Assembly: GCF_000348945.1 (NCBI RefSeq) | Contig: NZ_AOCK01000005.1 | Span: forward strand, 275,448 to 339,447 | Direction: 5' to 3' | Source of the DNA: Paeniglutamicibacter gangotriensis Lz1y | GTDB taxonomy: Bacteria > Actinomycetota > Actinomycetes > Actinomycetales > Micrococcaceae | Length of the DNA: 64,000 bases | Part shown: in pieces, positions 1-8,151 of the stretch | Layout of the letters: the number at the start of each line of letters is the position of its first letter | How positions within the stretch are numbered: position 1 is the stretch's first letter | Made by a program: the position numbers and the translations under genes | Notes under the pieces: model-generated | Told to the model about the DNA's origin: nothing | Databases searched by the model: none | The model's input: only the letters and a program-made list of their open reading frames with translations

Positions 1-353
1 CGTTGGACCTGCCCCGGGCCCTCTCCCTGGCCGACGTGGTGCTGACCGGCGAAGGCCGGCTCGACATGCAGTCCCTAGGCGGGAAGGTGGTTGACGCCGT
101 GCGTCGGCTCGCCCCGAACACCACCCCCGTGGTGGTTATTGCCGGGGCCGTTGAACTAGATTCGGCGCGCTGCCGGGCCGAGGGCCTCAGCGCCGCATTT
201 TCCCTCGCCCGCGGGCCGGCCACCCTCGAAGACCTGACCCGGGACGCTGCTGAGCTCATCGAGGATGCCGCAGCACAGGCGTGCTCCCTCATCGAAACCG
301 CATCAACGACGATTCGCACCTTCGGACTCTCAAGGACAAACGACCCATGTTAG
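1..353 (+). CDS. Glycerate kinase, C-terminal part (5' end outside window)
   Basis: Carboxy-terminal part, about 116 residues and open at the left edge, of a glycerate kinase of the GlxK/GarK family. These cytosolic enzymes phosphorylate glycerate for entry into lower glycolysis. The family's late motif is readable (ADVVLTGEGRLD followed by SLGGK, then VVVIAG). The stop codon overlaps the start of the downstream GntP permease by seven bases, so the two are co-transcribed and probably translationally coupled. A kinase-permease pair suggests uptake and phosphorylation of glycerate or a related sugar acid. The N-terminal half is not visible, so which phosphoglycerate is made cannot be judged. 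Confidence 0.88.
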   Translation, partial: LDLPRALSLADVVLTGEGRLDMQSLGGKVVDAVRRLAPNTTPVVVIAGAVELDSARCRAEGLSAAFSLARGPATLEDLTRDAAELIEDAAAQACSLIETASTTIRTFGLSRTNDPC

Positions 354-1702
354 ACATACTGATTCTGCTCCTGCTTGTGGTGGCCATCGTGGCGGTCACC
401 GCAAAGCTCAAGATCTCCCCCTTCCTCGCGTTGCTGGGTGCCGCCTTCGTCGGAGCGTTCGCTTTCCGGCTGCCGGCCGAAGAAATCATTCCGACCATCA
501 CCACTGCCTTCGGCAACACCATGGGCAGCATCGGACTGGTGATTCTGTTTGGCACCATGATCGGTGTCATCCTCGAGCGTTCAGGCGGAGCCATCGCCAT
601 GGCCGACGGGCTCATCAAGGTCATTGGTACGCGTTTCCCGACCCTGACCATGAGCGTGATCGGCTACATCGTTTCGATCCCGGTGTTTTGTGATTCCGGT
701 TTCATCATCCTGAACTCGCTGCGCAAGGCCATGGCCGAGCGGGCCAAGGTATCCCTTGTCGCCATGTCGATTGCGTTGATGACTGGCCTCTACGCCACGC
801 ACACCATGGTTCCCCCGACCCCCGGGCCATTGGCCGCTGCGGCGAACCTGAACGTTGTTGATTCCCTCGGTCTGCTGATCGCCTTGGGTCTGGTGGTCGC
901 GGCCGTTTCGGCCGGCGCCGCGCTGCTCTACGCCAATTCCTTCCTCAAGAAGGACATTGAGTTACTGCCCCTGGCTGCCGAGGACACCGAGGTCAGTTAC
1001 GAGGAATTGCGAGCGGAATACGGCAAGCTGCCTTCCGGGTTCATGGCATTCCTCCCGATCTTGCTGCCCATCGTGCTCATTTGCCTGGCCTCGATCGCCA
1101 AGCTGCCCTCGGCGCCCCTCGGCGCGGGTACCGGCTACGAGGTGTCGGTATTCCTGGGGACCCCCGTTATTGCCTTGGCCCTGGGCCTGATTGCCGCGAT
1201 CTTCCTGCTTCGCGGCCACGGAAAGCTGTCGAGGTTCAACACACAGATCTCGGATTCGATCCTGCTGGCTGCTCCGATCCTGCTGATCACCTGTGCAGGA
1301 GCGGCCTTCGGCGGGGTGCTGGGCAAGAGCTCCATCACGGGGTTTCTCTCCGAAAACCTCGCCACGCTTGGCCTGGGTATCGCCGTACCATTCATTATTT
1401 CCGCCGCGCTGAAGACCGCTCAGGGGTCCTCCACCGTGGCCATGGTGACCACCTCGGCGATGATGCTGCCGCTGCTCGAACCGCTGGGGCTGAACCAGGG
1501 CGCCGGCCCGGTGCTGGCCGTCTTGGCAATCGGCGCCGGAGCCATGGTTGTTTCCCACGCCAATGATTCCTTCTTCTGGGTGGTTTCCCAGTTCAGCCGG
1601 ATTCCGACGGCCACTGCCTACCGCACGTTGACCCCAGCCACCGCGATCCAGGGTGTTTCGGGATTCATCGCCGTGTGGGGTTTGAGCCTCGTGCTGATCT
1701 GA
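347..1702 (+). CDS. GntP-family sugar-acid permease
   Basis: Inner-membrane proton symporter of the GntP (gluconate/glycerate) family, 451 aa, the usual length. The protein is hydrophobic throughout with about 12-14 predicted membrane segments. It carries the conserved SIPVFCDSGFIIL stretch near residue 108 and the family loop THTMVPPTPGP near 150. The ATG at 347 is preferred over an upstream in-frame start at 281, because it opens directly into the first hydrophobic helix (MLDILILLLL) and overlaps the kinase stop, as in coupled operons. From the neighbouring kinase the substrate is inferred to be glycerate, but gluconate or another hydroxy acid is possible. A strong hairpin closes the operon downstream. 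Confidence 0.9.
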   Translation: MLDILILLLLVVAIVAVTAKLKISPFLALLGAAFVGAFAFRLPAEEIIPTITTAFGNTMGSIGLVILFGTMIGVILERSGGAIAMADGLIKVIGTRFPTLTMSVIGYIVSIPVFCDSGFIILNSLRKAMAERAKVSLVAMSIALMTGLYATHTMVPPTPGPLAAAANLNVVDSLGLLIALGLVVAAVSAGAALLYANSFLKKDIELLPLAAEDTEVSYEELRAEYGKLPSGFMAFLPILLPIVLICLASIAKLPSAPLGAGTGYEVSVFLGTPVIALALGLIAAIFLLRGHGKLSRFNTQISDSILLAAPILLITCAGAAFGGVLGKSSITGFLSENLATLGLGIAVPFIISAALKTAQGSSTVAMVTTSAMMLPLLEPLGLNQGAGPVLAVLAIGAGAMVVSHANDSFFWVVSQFSRIPTATAYRTLTPATAIQGVSGFIAVWGLSLVLI

Positions 1703-1792
1703 CCCCTGGCACCGGCTCCGCAGCAGCGCATTTCGGCGCAGGCGGCGCCCCCTGGGGCGGCTTGCCGTGCGGGTCTTTATCCGTCCACGGTG

Positions 1793-1831
1793 CAGAACGG
1801 GGGCCGCGCTTGATGCGCGGCCCCCGTTCTG
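1793..1831. terminator. Perfect 17-bp hairpin between convergent genes
   Basis: Arms 1793-1809 and 1815-1831 are exact inverted complements (CAGAACGGGGGCCGCGC) around a 5-base loop. The hairpin lies between the convergent GntP and Rieske genes, with a short T-rich run on the plus side, and probably terminates both. Confidence 0.8.
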
Positions 1832-1902
1832 GGTCGTTTCACCGTGGTGCTGCTGGGTACCGGAGGCACCGCACGAGGTGCGCCACCGGGCCAGCAAGAT
1901 TT

Positions 1903-2241
1903 CTAGACCGCCGGGGTATCGGGGTAAAGCAGCAGTTCCCCGTCCTTGACCTCGATCTTGTGGGTGCGTGCAGCCACGGTAGCCGGCAGGCAGAGTGCGG
2001 TGCCGGACTTCAGGCAGAACTTGGCCGCGTGCACCGGGCATTCGACCTCGACGCCTTCGATCCAGCCATCGGCCAACGAGGCGGTCTCATGGGTGCACTC
2101 GTCGTTGATGGCGTAGAAGTTTCCATCCTCAGCATGGAAAACTGCGATGTCCTCCTTGGTGCCGTTCTCCTCGGAGGTGACGACCATGGCCTCGCCTTCC
2201 TCGATGCTGTCGACGGAACCGATGTTGATTGCCTCGCTCAT
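1903..2241 (-). CDS. Rieske [2Fe-2S] ferredoxin
   Basis: Small soluble Rieske-type ferredoxin of 112 aa, the normal size for electron-transfer partners of ring-hydroxylating oxygenases and similar monooxygenases. Both cluster-binding boxes are present: C49-T-H51 and C68-P-V-H71. The ATG at 2241 was chosen because AGGAGG precedes it by seven bases and the family starts at about this point. The longer in-frame extension adds only low-complexity residues. No oxygenase or reductase gene adjoins it, so its partner is unknown. It sits beside a glycine betaine importer, and Rieske oxygenases do demethylate glycine betaine in some bacteria, but that link is only suggestive. Confidence 0.88.
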   Translation of the reverse strand: MSEAINIGSVDSIEEGEAMVVTSEENGTKEDIAVFHAEDGNFYAINDECTHETASLADGWIEGVEVECPVHAAKFCLKSGTALCLPATVAARTHKIEVKDGELLLYPDTPAV

Positions 2242-2755
2242 GGGGATGCCTCCTGGTCTTCCATCGCCGCTGCGCATCGCGCCAAGGTGATGGATAGGTG
2301 TAAAAGTGTGTTCCCATCATCCCGCGCTTTGCCCCCACTGCCCAACCGACGAACCGCCACGGAGCCAGCCCCCGCATTGCCAGGGGCATCATGGCCGGGG
2401 TCCATGACGCCGAACGGACCCGGAAACCTCCACCAATCCATCGGCACGAAACTTGATCGTCAGTGGTCGTCACGGCGATTATCCACGTCGCAGCGCAATT
2501 TTGCGCACCACCAACATCACGATGTAGTAACTCCGGCATTTGCGCATGAACACGCGGCCAAATCGCGGCTCAGCGGCCTTCGGAGCTTCAAAAAGGGCCA
2601 AAATCCCTGTTTCTGCCGGGAGTCGACTGCTAGCGTGGTGCTCCTAGTCTCATCCGTTGCGAGAGGCTCACTTCGCCGACCGCAACGGCCCTGTGATCCA
2701 GAATGCACAAATCGTGTCGCCGGATCTTCCGCGCTTCACGTGGATGGAACCTCGC
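2242..2755. other. Divergent intergenic region, no gene seen
   Basis: About 510 bases between the Rieske gene (minus) and the opuA-type operon (plus). It should hold both promoters, but I could not place a convincing -35/-10 pair. The open frames here have no recognisable protein character. Confidence 0.5.
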
Positions 2756-4072
2756 ATGAACTCAGCATCAGGGACGGCTTCACCGGCCCTACGTGTCGCC
2801 AATGCCTATAAGGTGTTCGGACGTAGACCCCAAGAAGCGGTGAAGGCCCTCAAAGACGGCCAAACGCGTCAAGAAGTGGAGCCTATGGGCACCGCGGCCG
2901 TCATTGACGCGTCATTTGATGTCAAGCCGGGTGAAATCTTCGTCGTCATGGGACTGTCCGGCTCGGGCAAGTCGACGTTGATCCGGATGCTCAATGGCCT
3001 ATGGCCCATGACCAGCGGATCGGTCCATATTGGGGACGTGGACATTTCCAAGATCTCCGGCAAACGTCTGCGCGAAGTTCGGCAGAAGAGCATCTCGATG
3101 GTATTCCAGCACTTCGCCCTGCTGCCGCACCGTACCGTGCTGGAGAACGCCGCCTATGCCCTGGAGATCCAAGGCGTAGACAAAAAGAAGCGCACCGAAC
3201 TGGCCACCGCAATGCTTAACACGGTGGGGCTCACCGGTTGGGGAGATAAATACCCCGGTCAGCTCTCCGGTGGCATGCAGCAGCGCGTCGGGCTGGCCCG
3301 TGCCTTGTGCTCGGAGACCGATATCCTGCTCATGGATGAGGCCTTCTCCGCCCTTGACCCGCTGATCCGCCGCGATATGCAAGAACAACTCGCTTCCTTG
3401 CAGGCGGATCTGGGCAAGACCATCATTTTCATCACCCACGACTTGAACGAGGCCATGTTCCTTGGCGACCGGATTGCGGTGATGCGCGACGGGGAAATCG
3501 TGCAGATCGGCACTCCCGACGAAATCCTCACCTCCCCTGCAGACGAGTACGTGTCTTCGTTCGTCCGCGATGTTGACCGCACCCGTGTGCTCACCGCAGG
3601 CGGTGTCATGCAGAACCCGCGTGCCGTGGTCTCGATCAGCGGCGGAGCACGAGCTGCCCTGTTGACCATGCGTGAGCAGCAGACCTCCGGCGCGTTTGTC
3701 ATCGACCGCAACCGCAACTTCCGCGGCATCGTCACCGACCGCGACACCCAGGGGTTGGCCGACCGCGGCGGATCGGATCTCACCGAGATCCTCACGCGCG
3801 CGGACGACGCAATCTCCGCAGACACCGCGCTCAACGACCTCTTTGGCCGCGCTGTGGAAAGCAGCACCCCCCTGCCTGTCGTCGATGAGCAGGGACGGCT
3901 GGTCGGTGCAGTGGCCCGCGCAACATTGCTGGCCGCCTTGGGCAACGTGCCATCCAGCACCAGCTCAATGGGGATCCTGACCCCGGGTCAAACCGCAGGA
4001 AACGACGATGGCAGCCAGAAACCAGGAATTTTCACCCAGGATCCATCCGGTGAAGAGGGAGGCACACTCTAA
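2756..4072 (+). CDS. Glycine betaine/proline ABC importer, ATP-binding subunit with CBS domains
   Basis: Cytosolic ATPase of an OpuA/ProU-type osmoprotectant importer, about 438 aa. It shows the extended family N-terminus (A-Y-K-V-F-G), Walker A GLSGSGKS at about 66-73, signature LSGGMQQRVG at 170-179 and Walker B LLMDEAFSALD near 190. A C-terminal pair of CBS-like repeats (about 290-410) follows, which in OpuA senses ionic strength. The ATG at 2756 is preferred; ATG 2744 is equally possible and neither has a strong ribosome site. The stop overlaps the permease start in a TAATG junction. First gene of a three-gene operon (ATPase, permease, binding protein). The order and the CBS tail point to compatible-solute uptake under osmotic stress. 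Confidence 0.93.
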   Translation: MNSASGTASPALRVANAYKVFGRRPQEAVKALKDGQTRQEVEPMGTAAVIDASFDVKPGEIFVVMGLSGSGKSTLIRMLNGLWPMTSGSVHIGDVDISKISGKRLREVRQKSISMVFQHFALLPHRTVLENAAYALEIQGVDKKKRTELATAMLNTVGLTGWGDKYPGQLSGGMQQRVGLARALCSETDILLMDEAFSALDPLIRRDMQEQLASLQADLGKTIIFITHDLNEAMFLGDRIAVMRDGEIVQIGTPDEILTSPADEYVSSFVRDVDRTRVLTAGGVMQNPRAVVSISGGARAALLTMREQQTSGAFVIDRNRNFRGIVTDRDTQGLADRGGSDLTEILTRADDAISADTALNDLFGRAVESSTPLPVVDEQGRLVGAVARATLLAALGNVPSSTSSMGILTPGQTAGNDDGSQKPGIFTQDPSGEEGGTL

Positions 4073-4917
4073 TGGACGAATTGTTCCGGATTCCCGTCGG
4101 CAAGTGGGCAGAAACAGGCCTTGACTGGGTCATTGCCAACCTAGGAGCTTTTTTCGACGGCCTCAAGGCCTTCTTCGCTCAGTTCTACAACGCACTGGAC
4201 TGGGTCCTGTCGACGCCACCCTTCTGGGCGGTGATCATCGTGCTTGCCGCTCTGGCGTTCTGGCTCAAGGGCTGGAAACTATCGTTGGGCACCATCCTCG
4301 GGTTCTTGCTGATCTATGGCATGAACCAATGGGACAACGCGATGGACTCACTGGCCTTGGTGCTCGTGGCCAGCCTTGTCGCGGTGGTCATCTCCGTGCC
4401 CTTGGGCATTGCTTCTGCGAAGTCCACCACCGTCTCCAACATCGTCAAACCGGTCATGGACTTTCTGCAGACCATGCCGGCCTTCGTCTACCTGATTCCG
4501 GTGCTGCTGTTGCTGGGCATCGGACCTGTTCCGGGCATCGTGGCCACTATCGTCTTTGCCTTGGCCCCCGGAGCCCGCTTCACGGAACTAGGTATCCGTT
4601 CCGTGGACAGCGAAGTCGTCGAGGCCGGCCAGGCCTTTGGCGCCTCGCCCATGCGCATCCTGCGCCAGATCCAGATCCCGTTGGCGATGCCCACCATCAT
4701 GGCGGGCATCAACCAGATCATCATGCTCTCCCTGTCCATGGTCGTCATCGCCGGAATGGTTGGCGCCGGCGGCCTCGGTGGCGCGGTCTACTCGGCATTG
4801 ACCGGCCTGAACACGCCGCTGGGCGTGGAATCCGGACTCGCAGTTGTCGTCTTGGCGATCTTCCTGGATCGCATCACAGCGTCGCTGACACATGTCAAGA
4901 AGCACGTCTCAGCGTAA
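4072..4917 (+). CDS. Glycine betaine/proline ABC importer, permease subunit
   Basis: Membrane permease of the OpuAB/ProW type, 281 aa. It has an N-terminal amphipathic stretch, about six or seven membrane helices and the conserved permease loop E-A-G-Q-A-F-G-A-S-P near residue 183, which docks on the ATPase. Translation is coupled to the upstream ATPase gene through a one-base overlap (TAATG), with GAAGAGGGAGG upstream. It forms the channel for the compatible solute delivered by the lipoprotein encoded next. The length and motif order match the split permease/binding-protein arrangement rather than the fused OpuABC form. Confidence 0.93.
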   Translation: MDELFRIPVGKWAETGLDWVIANLGAFFDGLKAFFAQFYNALDWVLSTPPFWAVIIVLAALAFWLKGWKLSLGTILGFLLIYGMNQWDNAMDSLALVLVASLVAVVISVPLGIASAKSTTVSNIVKPVMDFLQTMPAFVYLIPVLLLLGIGPVPGIVATIVFALAPGARFTELGIRSVDSEVVEAGQAFGASPMRILRQIQIPLAMPTIMAGINQIIMLSLSMVVIAGMVGAGGLGGAVYSALTGLNTPLGVESGLAVVVLAIFLDRITASLTHVKKHVSA

Positions 4918-4973
4918 TTAGTCTCCAATTTTCGGCACCTGTCACTTTGGGGGCCACCAAGAAAGGTAATTTC

Positions 4974-5882
4974 ATGAACAAGAAACTCGCATCATTGTTG
5001 GCCGTGGCTGCAGCCTCGGCCCTAGCGCTCACCGCTTGCGGATCGGGCGAAAGTGAAGGGTCCGACGCAGGCTCCGGCGTAGACAACGGAGATCAGAAGG
5101 AATTGACCATTGGCGTGTTCGCCGGTTGGGACGAAGGCATTGCCGTGTCCAACCTCTGGGAGCGCATCTTGGACAAGAAGGGCTACGACGTCACGCTGAC
5201 CAGCGCCGATGCGGCACCAGTCTTCACCGGCGTCAGCACCGGGGACTTCGATATGACGATGGACGTCTGGCTGCCCGAAACCCACGCAGAATACATTGAG
5301 AATTACGGCGACAAGGTCCAAGAACTGGGCACCTGGTATGAAAATGCCAAGCTGACCATTGCGGTCAACGAGGACGCGGACATCACCTCGCTGGATGAGC
5401 TCGCCGACAAGGCCGACATGTTCGACAACCGCATCGTGGGCATCGATCCCGGCGCGGGACTGACCAAGGCCACCAAGGAACGAGTCATCCCAGGTTACGG
5501 CCTGGAGGAGATGGACTTCGTGACCTCCTCGACCACAGCCATGCTGACCGAGCTGAAGAAGTCCACCGACGCCGGAGACAACATCTTGGTGACCCTGTGG
5601 CGCCCGCACTGGGCCTACGACGCATTCCCGATCAAGGACCTAGAGGATCCCAAGGACACCTTGGGCACCGCCGAACTGATCAAGACCTACGGCAGCCTCA
5701 CGTTCAAGGAAGACTTCCCCACCCTCGCGGGTTGGATGGCGGACTTCAAGATGGACGATGAGACTCTCTTCTCACTGGAAAACGCAATGTTCAACGAGGC
5801 CGACACCGAGGACTACGCACCGATCGTGGATGAGTGGATCTCCGAAAACCAGGAATGGGTCGATTCGCTGACCGCCGAGTAA
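4974..5882 (+). CDS. Glycine betaine/proline ABC importer, substrate-binding lipoprotein
   Basis: Lipid-anchored binding protein of the OpuAC family, 302 aa. The ATG at 4974 follows GAAAGG and gives a clean lipoprotein leader: basic MNKK, hydrophobic core, lipobox L-T-A-C with Cys22 as the acylation site, then a Ser/Gly/Asp-rich linker. The mature part has the family opening TIGVFAGWDEG, the D-V-W-L-P segment that follows T-M-D, and an L-W-R-P-H-W-A segment; such Trp-rich segments form the aromatic cage for quaternary ammonium head groups. Third gene of the operon, followed by a strong terminator. Glycine betaine is the likeliest ligand, with proline betaine or choline as alternatives. Confidence 0.93.
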   Translation: MNKKLASLLAVAAASALALTACGSGESEGSDAGSGVDNGDQKELTIGVFAGWDEGIAVSNLWERILDKKGYDVTLTSADAAPVFTGVSTGDFDMTMDVWLPETHAEYIENYGDKVQELGTWYENAKLTIAVNEDADITSLDELADKADMFDNRIVGIDPGAGLTKATKERVIPGYGLEEMDFVTSSTTAMLTELKKSTDAGDNILVTLWRPHWAYDAFPIKDLEDPKDTLGTAELIKTYGSLTFKEDFPTLAGWMADFKMDDETLFSLENAMFNEADTEDYAPIVDEWISENQEWVDSLTAE

Positions 5883-5906
5883 TCCTCGCGCAGCACTCTT
5901 CCAACG

Positions 5907-5966
5907 GCCCGGGCCGCTTGGGTACACCAGCAACATCATGGTGAACCCAAGCGGCCCGGGCTTTTT
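5907..5966 (+). terminator. Rho-independent terminator of the opuA-type operon
   Basis: Perfect 17-bp stem (5907-5923 with 5945-5961, GCCCGGGCCGCTTGGGT) around a 21-base loop, followed at once by TTTTT. It lies 24 bases after the binding-protein stop. Confidence 0.92.
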
Positions 5967-6169
5967 GGCTGCCTGCCGCAGCTGCCCTCGGCACGTGGAC
6001 GGGCTCCGCAGCGCCGGTGAACGATGGTGGGTACTTCTGCTGCCGGCAGTACCGGCAGGAGCGCCCGGACAACGTCCGGGTACGAGTGCTGTTGGTCGGC
6101 CATAACGGATGGTGAGCCGCCCCTGGGTGCGCCGCATCAGGCGATCATTGCCCCGCCGTTGCCCGTGGT

Positions 6170-6559
6170 TTAGAGGTTGGCGATGACTGAAAGGACCCGG
6201 ATCAGAACGAAACCGACCAGCAGGCCCGCGGCCGTCCAGTATAGGAAGCGTACCTGCGAGCGAGGCCTTTCCAGTTGCCAGGAACCGGTCTTGTCCTCGC
6301 GGTAATACACCAGCGATCCGTCCGCGGGCTCACTGGGCCGTTCGAGCACCAGCAGCTCGCTACGGACCGTGCCGTCCGCGGTGTGGAAGACCAGGCAGTC
6401 TTGCCCCTCGAGCACCGCGATCCGGTACTCCGCGCTCATCCAGCCCGCATCCCGGCGGCGTTCGGCCAGCGCAAAGGCATAGAAACCACACGCGGCAATC
6501 AACGCCACCCACCCAATGAGGTTGAGTGCCGGGCCTAGGCTGATCAACAGGTCTCGCAC
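6170..6559 (-). CDS. Small membrane protein, DUF3592-like
   Basis: Hypothetical membrane protein of 129 aa. One hydrophobic helix lies at each end (about residues 10-32 and 107-127), enclosing a roughly 70-residue soluble domain of beta-strand character with short segments such as Y-R-I-A-V-L-E-G and V-Y-Y-R-E-D. That layout resembles DUF3592 proteins, whose function is unknown. The start is GTG with no evident Shine-Dalgarno sequence. It lies alone between the opuA terminator and the disulfide reductase gene, which is transcribed in the same direction from further upstream. No function is proposed. Confidence 0.6.
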   Translation of the reverse strand: MRDLLISLGPALNLIGWVALIAACGFYAFALAERRRDAGWMSAEYRIAVLEGQDCLVFHTADGTVRSELLVLERPSEPADGSLVYYREDKTGSWQLERPRSQVRFLYWTAAGLLVGFVLIRVLSVIANL

Positions 6560-6638
6560 CAGATCATCTTATGGTCTGCAACGGCACGGACGTACATCGA
6601 CGCTTCACTGCGTCACCGAGTTCCCGCCCGGTGCGGAG

Positions 6639-8009
6639 TCAGCGGGTGAACGAGCCCAGTACCTCGTTCAAGGCCTCGGTTGACGAGGGGTGGGTGAAGA
6701 TGGAATCGCGCAGCGTCGCGGAGGTCAGTTCCTGACGCATGGCCAAAGCCACCAGGTTGATGACTTCTTGGGAATCCACGTGCATCAGTGCTGCGCCAAG
6801 GATCTGGTCGGTATCCGCATCCACCACGAACTTCACGATGCCGCGAGGATCGCCCACGATCTTGGGCCGCGGCATCGCAGCGATCTCGGCGACCTTCTTC
6901 ACCGCCACCTTGATCGACAACCCTTGGGCCCCTGCCTCATCCTCGCTCATCCCAACCCTGGCCAGCGGTGGGGTGGTGAAGATCGTATAGGGGACGGCCA
7001 CGCGGTCGGCCGTCGAACGTTCCCCCGTGCCCAAAATCGCGTCGGCAACAATGCGGTTGTCATCCAGGGAGACATACGTAAATTGCTGCCCACCGTTCAC
7101 ATCGCCCAGCGCATAGACACCCGGCGCGCTCGTGGCCAAATGCTCGTCGACCTTGATCGCCCCGGAATCGGTCAGCTCGATGCCCGCGGTCTCCAGGCCT
7201 AGCCCCGCGGTTGCCGGCTTCCGGCCCAGGGCGATGAGCACCGCGTCGGCCACGACGCTGCGGGCTTCGCCGTGCTGCTCGTAGTGCACCCGTGCGGTGG
7301 CCCCATCTTCTTCGATCCGCTGCACACTGGCGCCGGTACGCACCTCAACGTCCACGTCCGACAGTGCGGAGAGGACCTCGGCGGCAACATCCTCATCTTC
7401 CCTTTTCAAGGCCCTGGCCCCGCGGTCAAGGACCGTGACCTTCGATCCGAAGTGGGCGAACATGGAAGCGAACTCGGTGCCGACGTAGCCACCGCCGACC
7501 ACCACCAGCCGCTGGGGCAACGGGGCATCTTGCAAGGTGGTCGAATCGTGGATGCGTCCGCCAACCCGCGCACCGCCCAGGTCCGGGATCGCCGGGAGCG
7601 CACCGGTGTTGATGATGATCCGCTTGGCCTCGAGCTCAAGGCTCTCGTTTCCCGCCTCGACCTTAATGCGGCGGGGGCCGATGAACGTGGCCCGGCCGGT
7701 AATGGTCATGACAGCGTTAAGGTCATCAAGCATGGAGAAGTTCTTGGCTCGCATGGCGGCGGTTAGCTTGTCCCGACGGGCCACTGCTGTCTGGAAGTAT
7801 TGCGGATCAAAGTCGTTGCCGATGTTGTTCTCCGCATCATGGATCAGCGTCTTGGTGGGAACACAGCCAATGTTGATGCAGGTGCCACCGTACATCTGCG
7901 CCGAGGCTTCGATGATGGCCACACGTTGCCCTGCGCGGGACGCGGTTCCTGCCAGCGTTTTGCCGCCCTTGCCCCAGCCAATAACCAACAGATCAAGTTC
8001 GTGTTCCAT
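6639..8009 (-). CDS. Pyridine nucleotide-disulfide oxidoreductase, RclA-like
   Basis: Flavoprotein of 456 aa in the class I disulfide oxidoreductase family, closest in motif layout to RclA/YkgC, the hypothiocyanous acid and reactive-chlorine defence reductase. FAD-binding VIGWGKGGKT lies at residues 9-18. The redox-active pair is Cys44 and Cys49 in GGTCINIGCVPT. An NAD(P)-binding VVGGGYVGTEFA motif lies mid-protein and the dimerisation/active-site tail is F-T-H-P-S-S-T-E-A-L. ATG 8009 was chosen for its GAGGAG ribosome site; an adjacent TTG is in frame but less likely. RclA as opposed to mercuric or soluble transhydrogenase types is inferred from the M-Y-G-G-T-C-I-N-I-G-C context. The upstream region carries an unusual 14-bp direct repeat. 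Confidence 0.85.
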   Translation of the reverse strand: MEHELDLLVIGWGKGGKTLAGTASRAGQRVAIIEASAQMYGGTCINIGCVPTKTLIHDAENNIGNDFDPQYFQTAVARRDKLTAAMRAKNFSMLDDLNAVMTITGRATFIGPRRIKVEAGNESLELEAKRIIINTGALPAIPDLGGARVGGRIHDSTTLQDAPLPQRLVVVGGGYVGTEFASMFAHFGSKVTVLDRGARALKREDEDVAAEVLSALSDVDVEVRTGASVQRIEEDGATARVHYEQHGEARSVVADAVLIALGRKPATAGLGLETAGIELTDSGAIKVDEHLATSAPGVYALGDVNGGQQFTYVSLDDNRIVADAILGTGERSTADRVAVPYTIFTTPPLARVGMSEDEAGAQGLSIKVAVKKVAEIAAMPRPKIVGDPRGIVKFVVDADTDQILGAALMHVDSQEVINLVALAMRQELTSATLRDSIFTHPSSTEALNEVLGSFTR

Positions 8010-8111
8010 CAAGCGCTCCTCGCTTCCTCGGAAATGTTGTGCTCACTACGCCCGCGTCTGCTCTGCGACGCAGTGCACGGTCAAGAAGAAGGCAGTCGCG
8101 GCTAGCCCAAC

Positions 8112-8147
8112 TCGTTGAAACGCTGGACCCAAGTCGTTGAAACGCTG
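8112..8147. repeat. Pair of 14-bp direct repeats upstream of the RclA-like gene
   Basis: TCGTTGAAACGCTG occurs at 8112-8125 and again at 8134-8147, a 22-base period or about two helical turns. It lies between the stop of the NirK-like gene and the start of the reductase gene. Its position and phasing would suit a regulator site, but no known operator matches. Confidence 0.6.
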
Positions 8148-8151
8148 CTCT

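Noticed and set aside
1675..2811. Long plus-strand open frame of 378 codons across the Rieske gene
   Set aside because: It lies antisense to the Rieske gene and spans a terminator and a promoter region; composition is that of a high-GC shadow frame and no motif is present.
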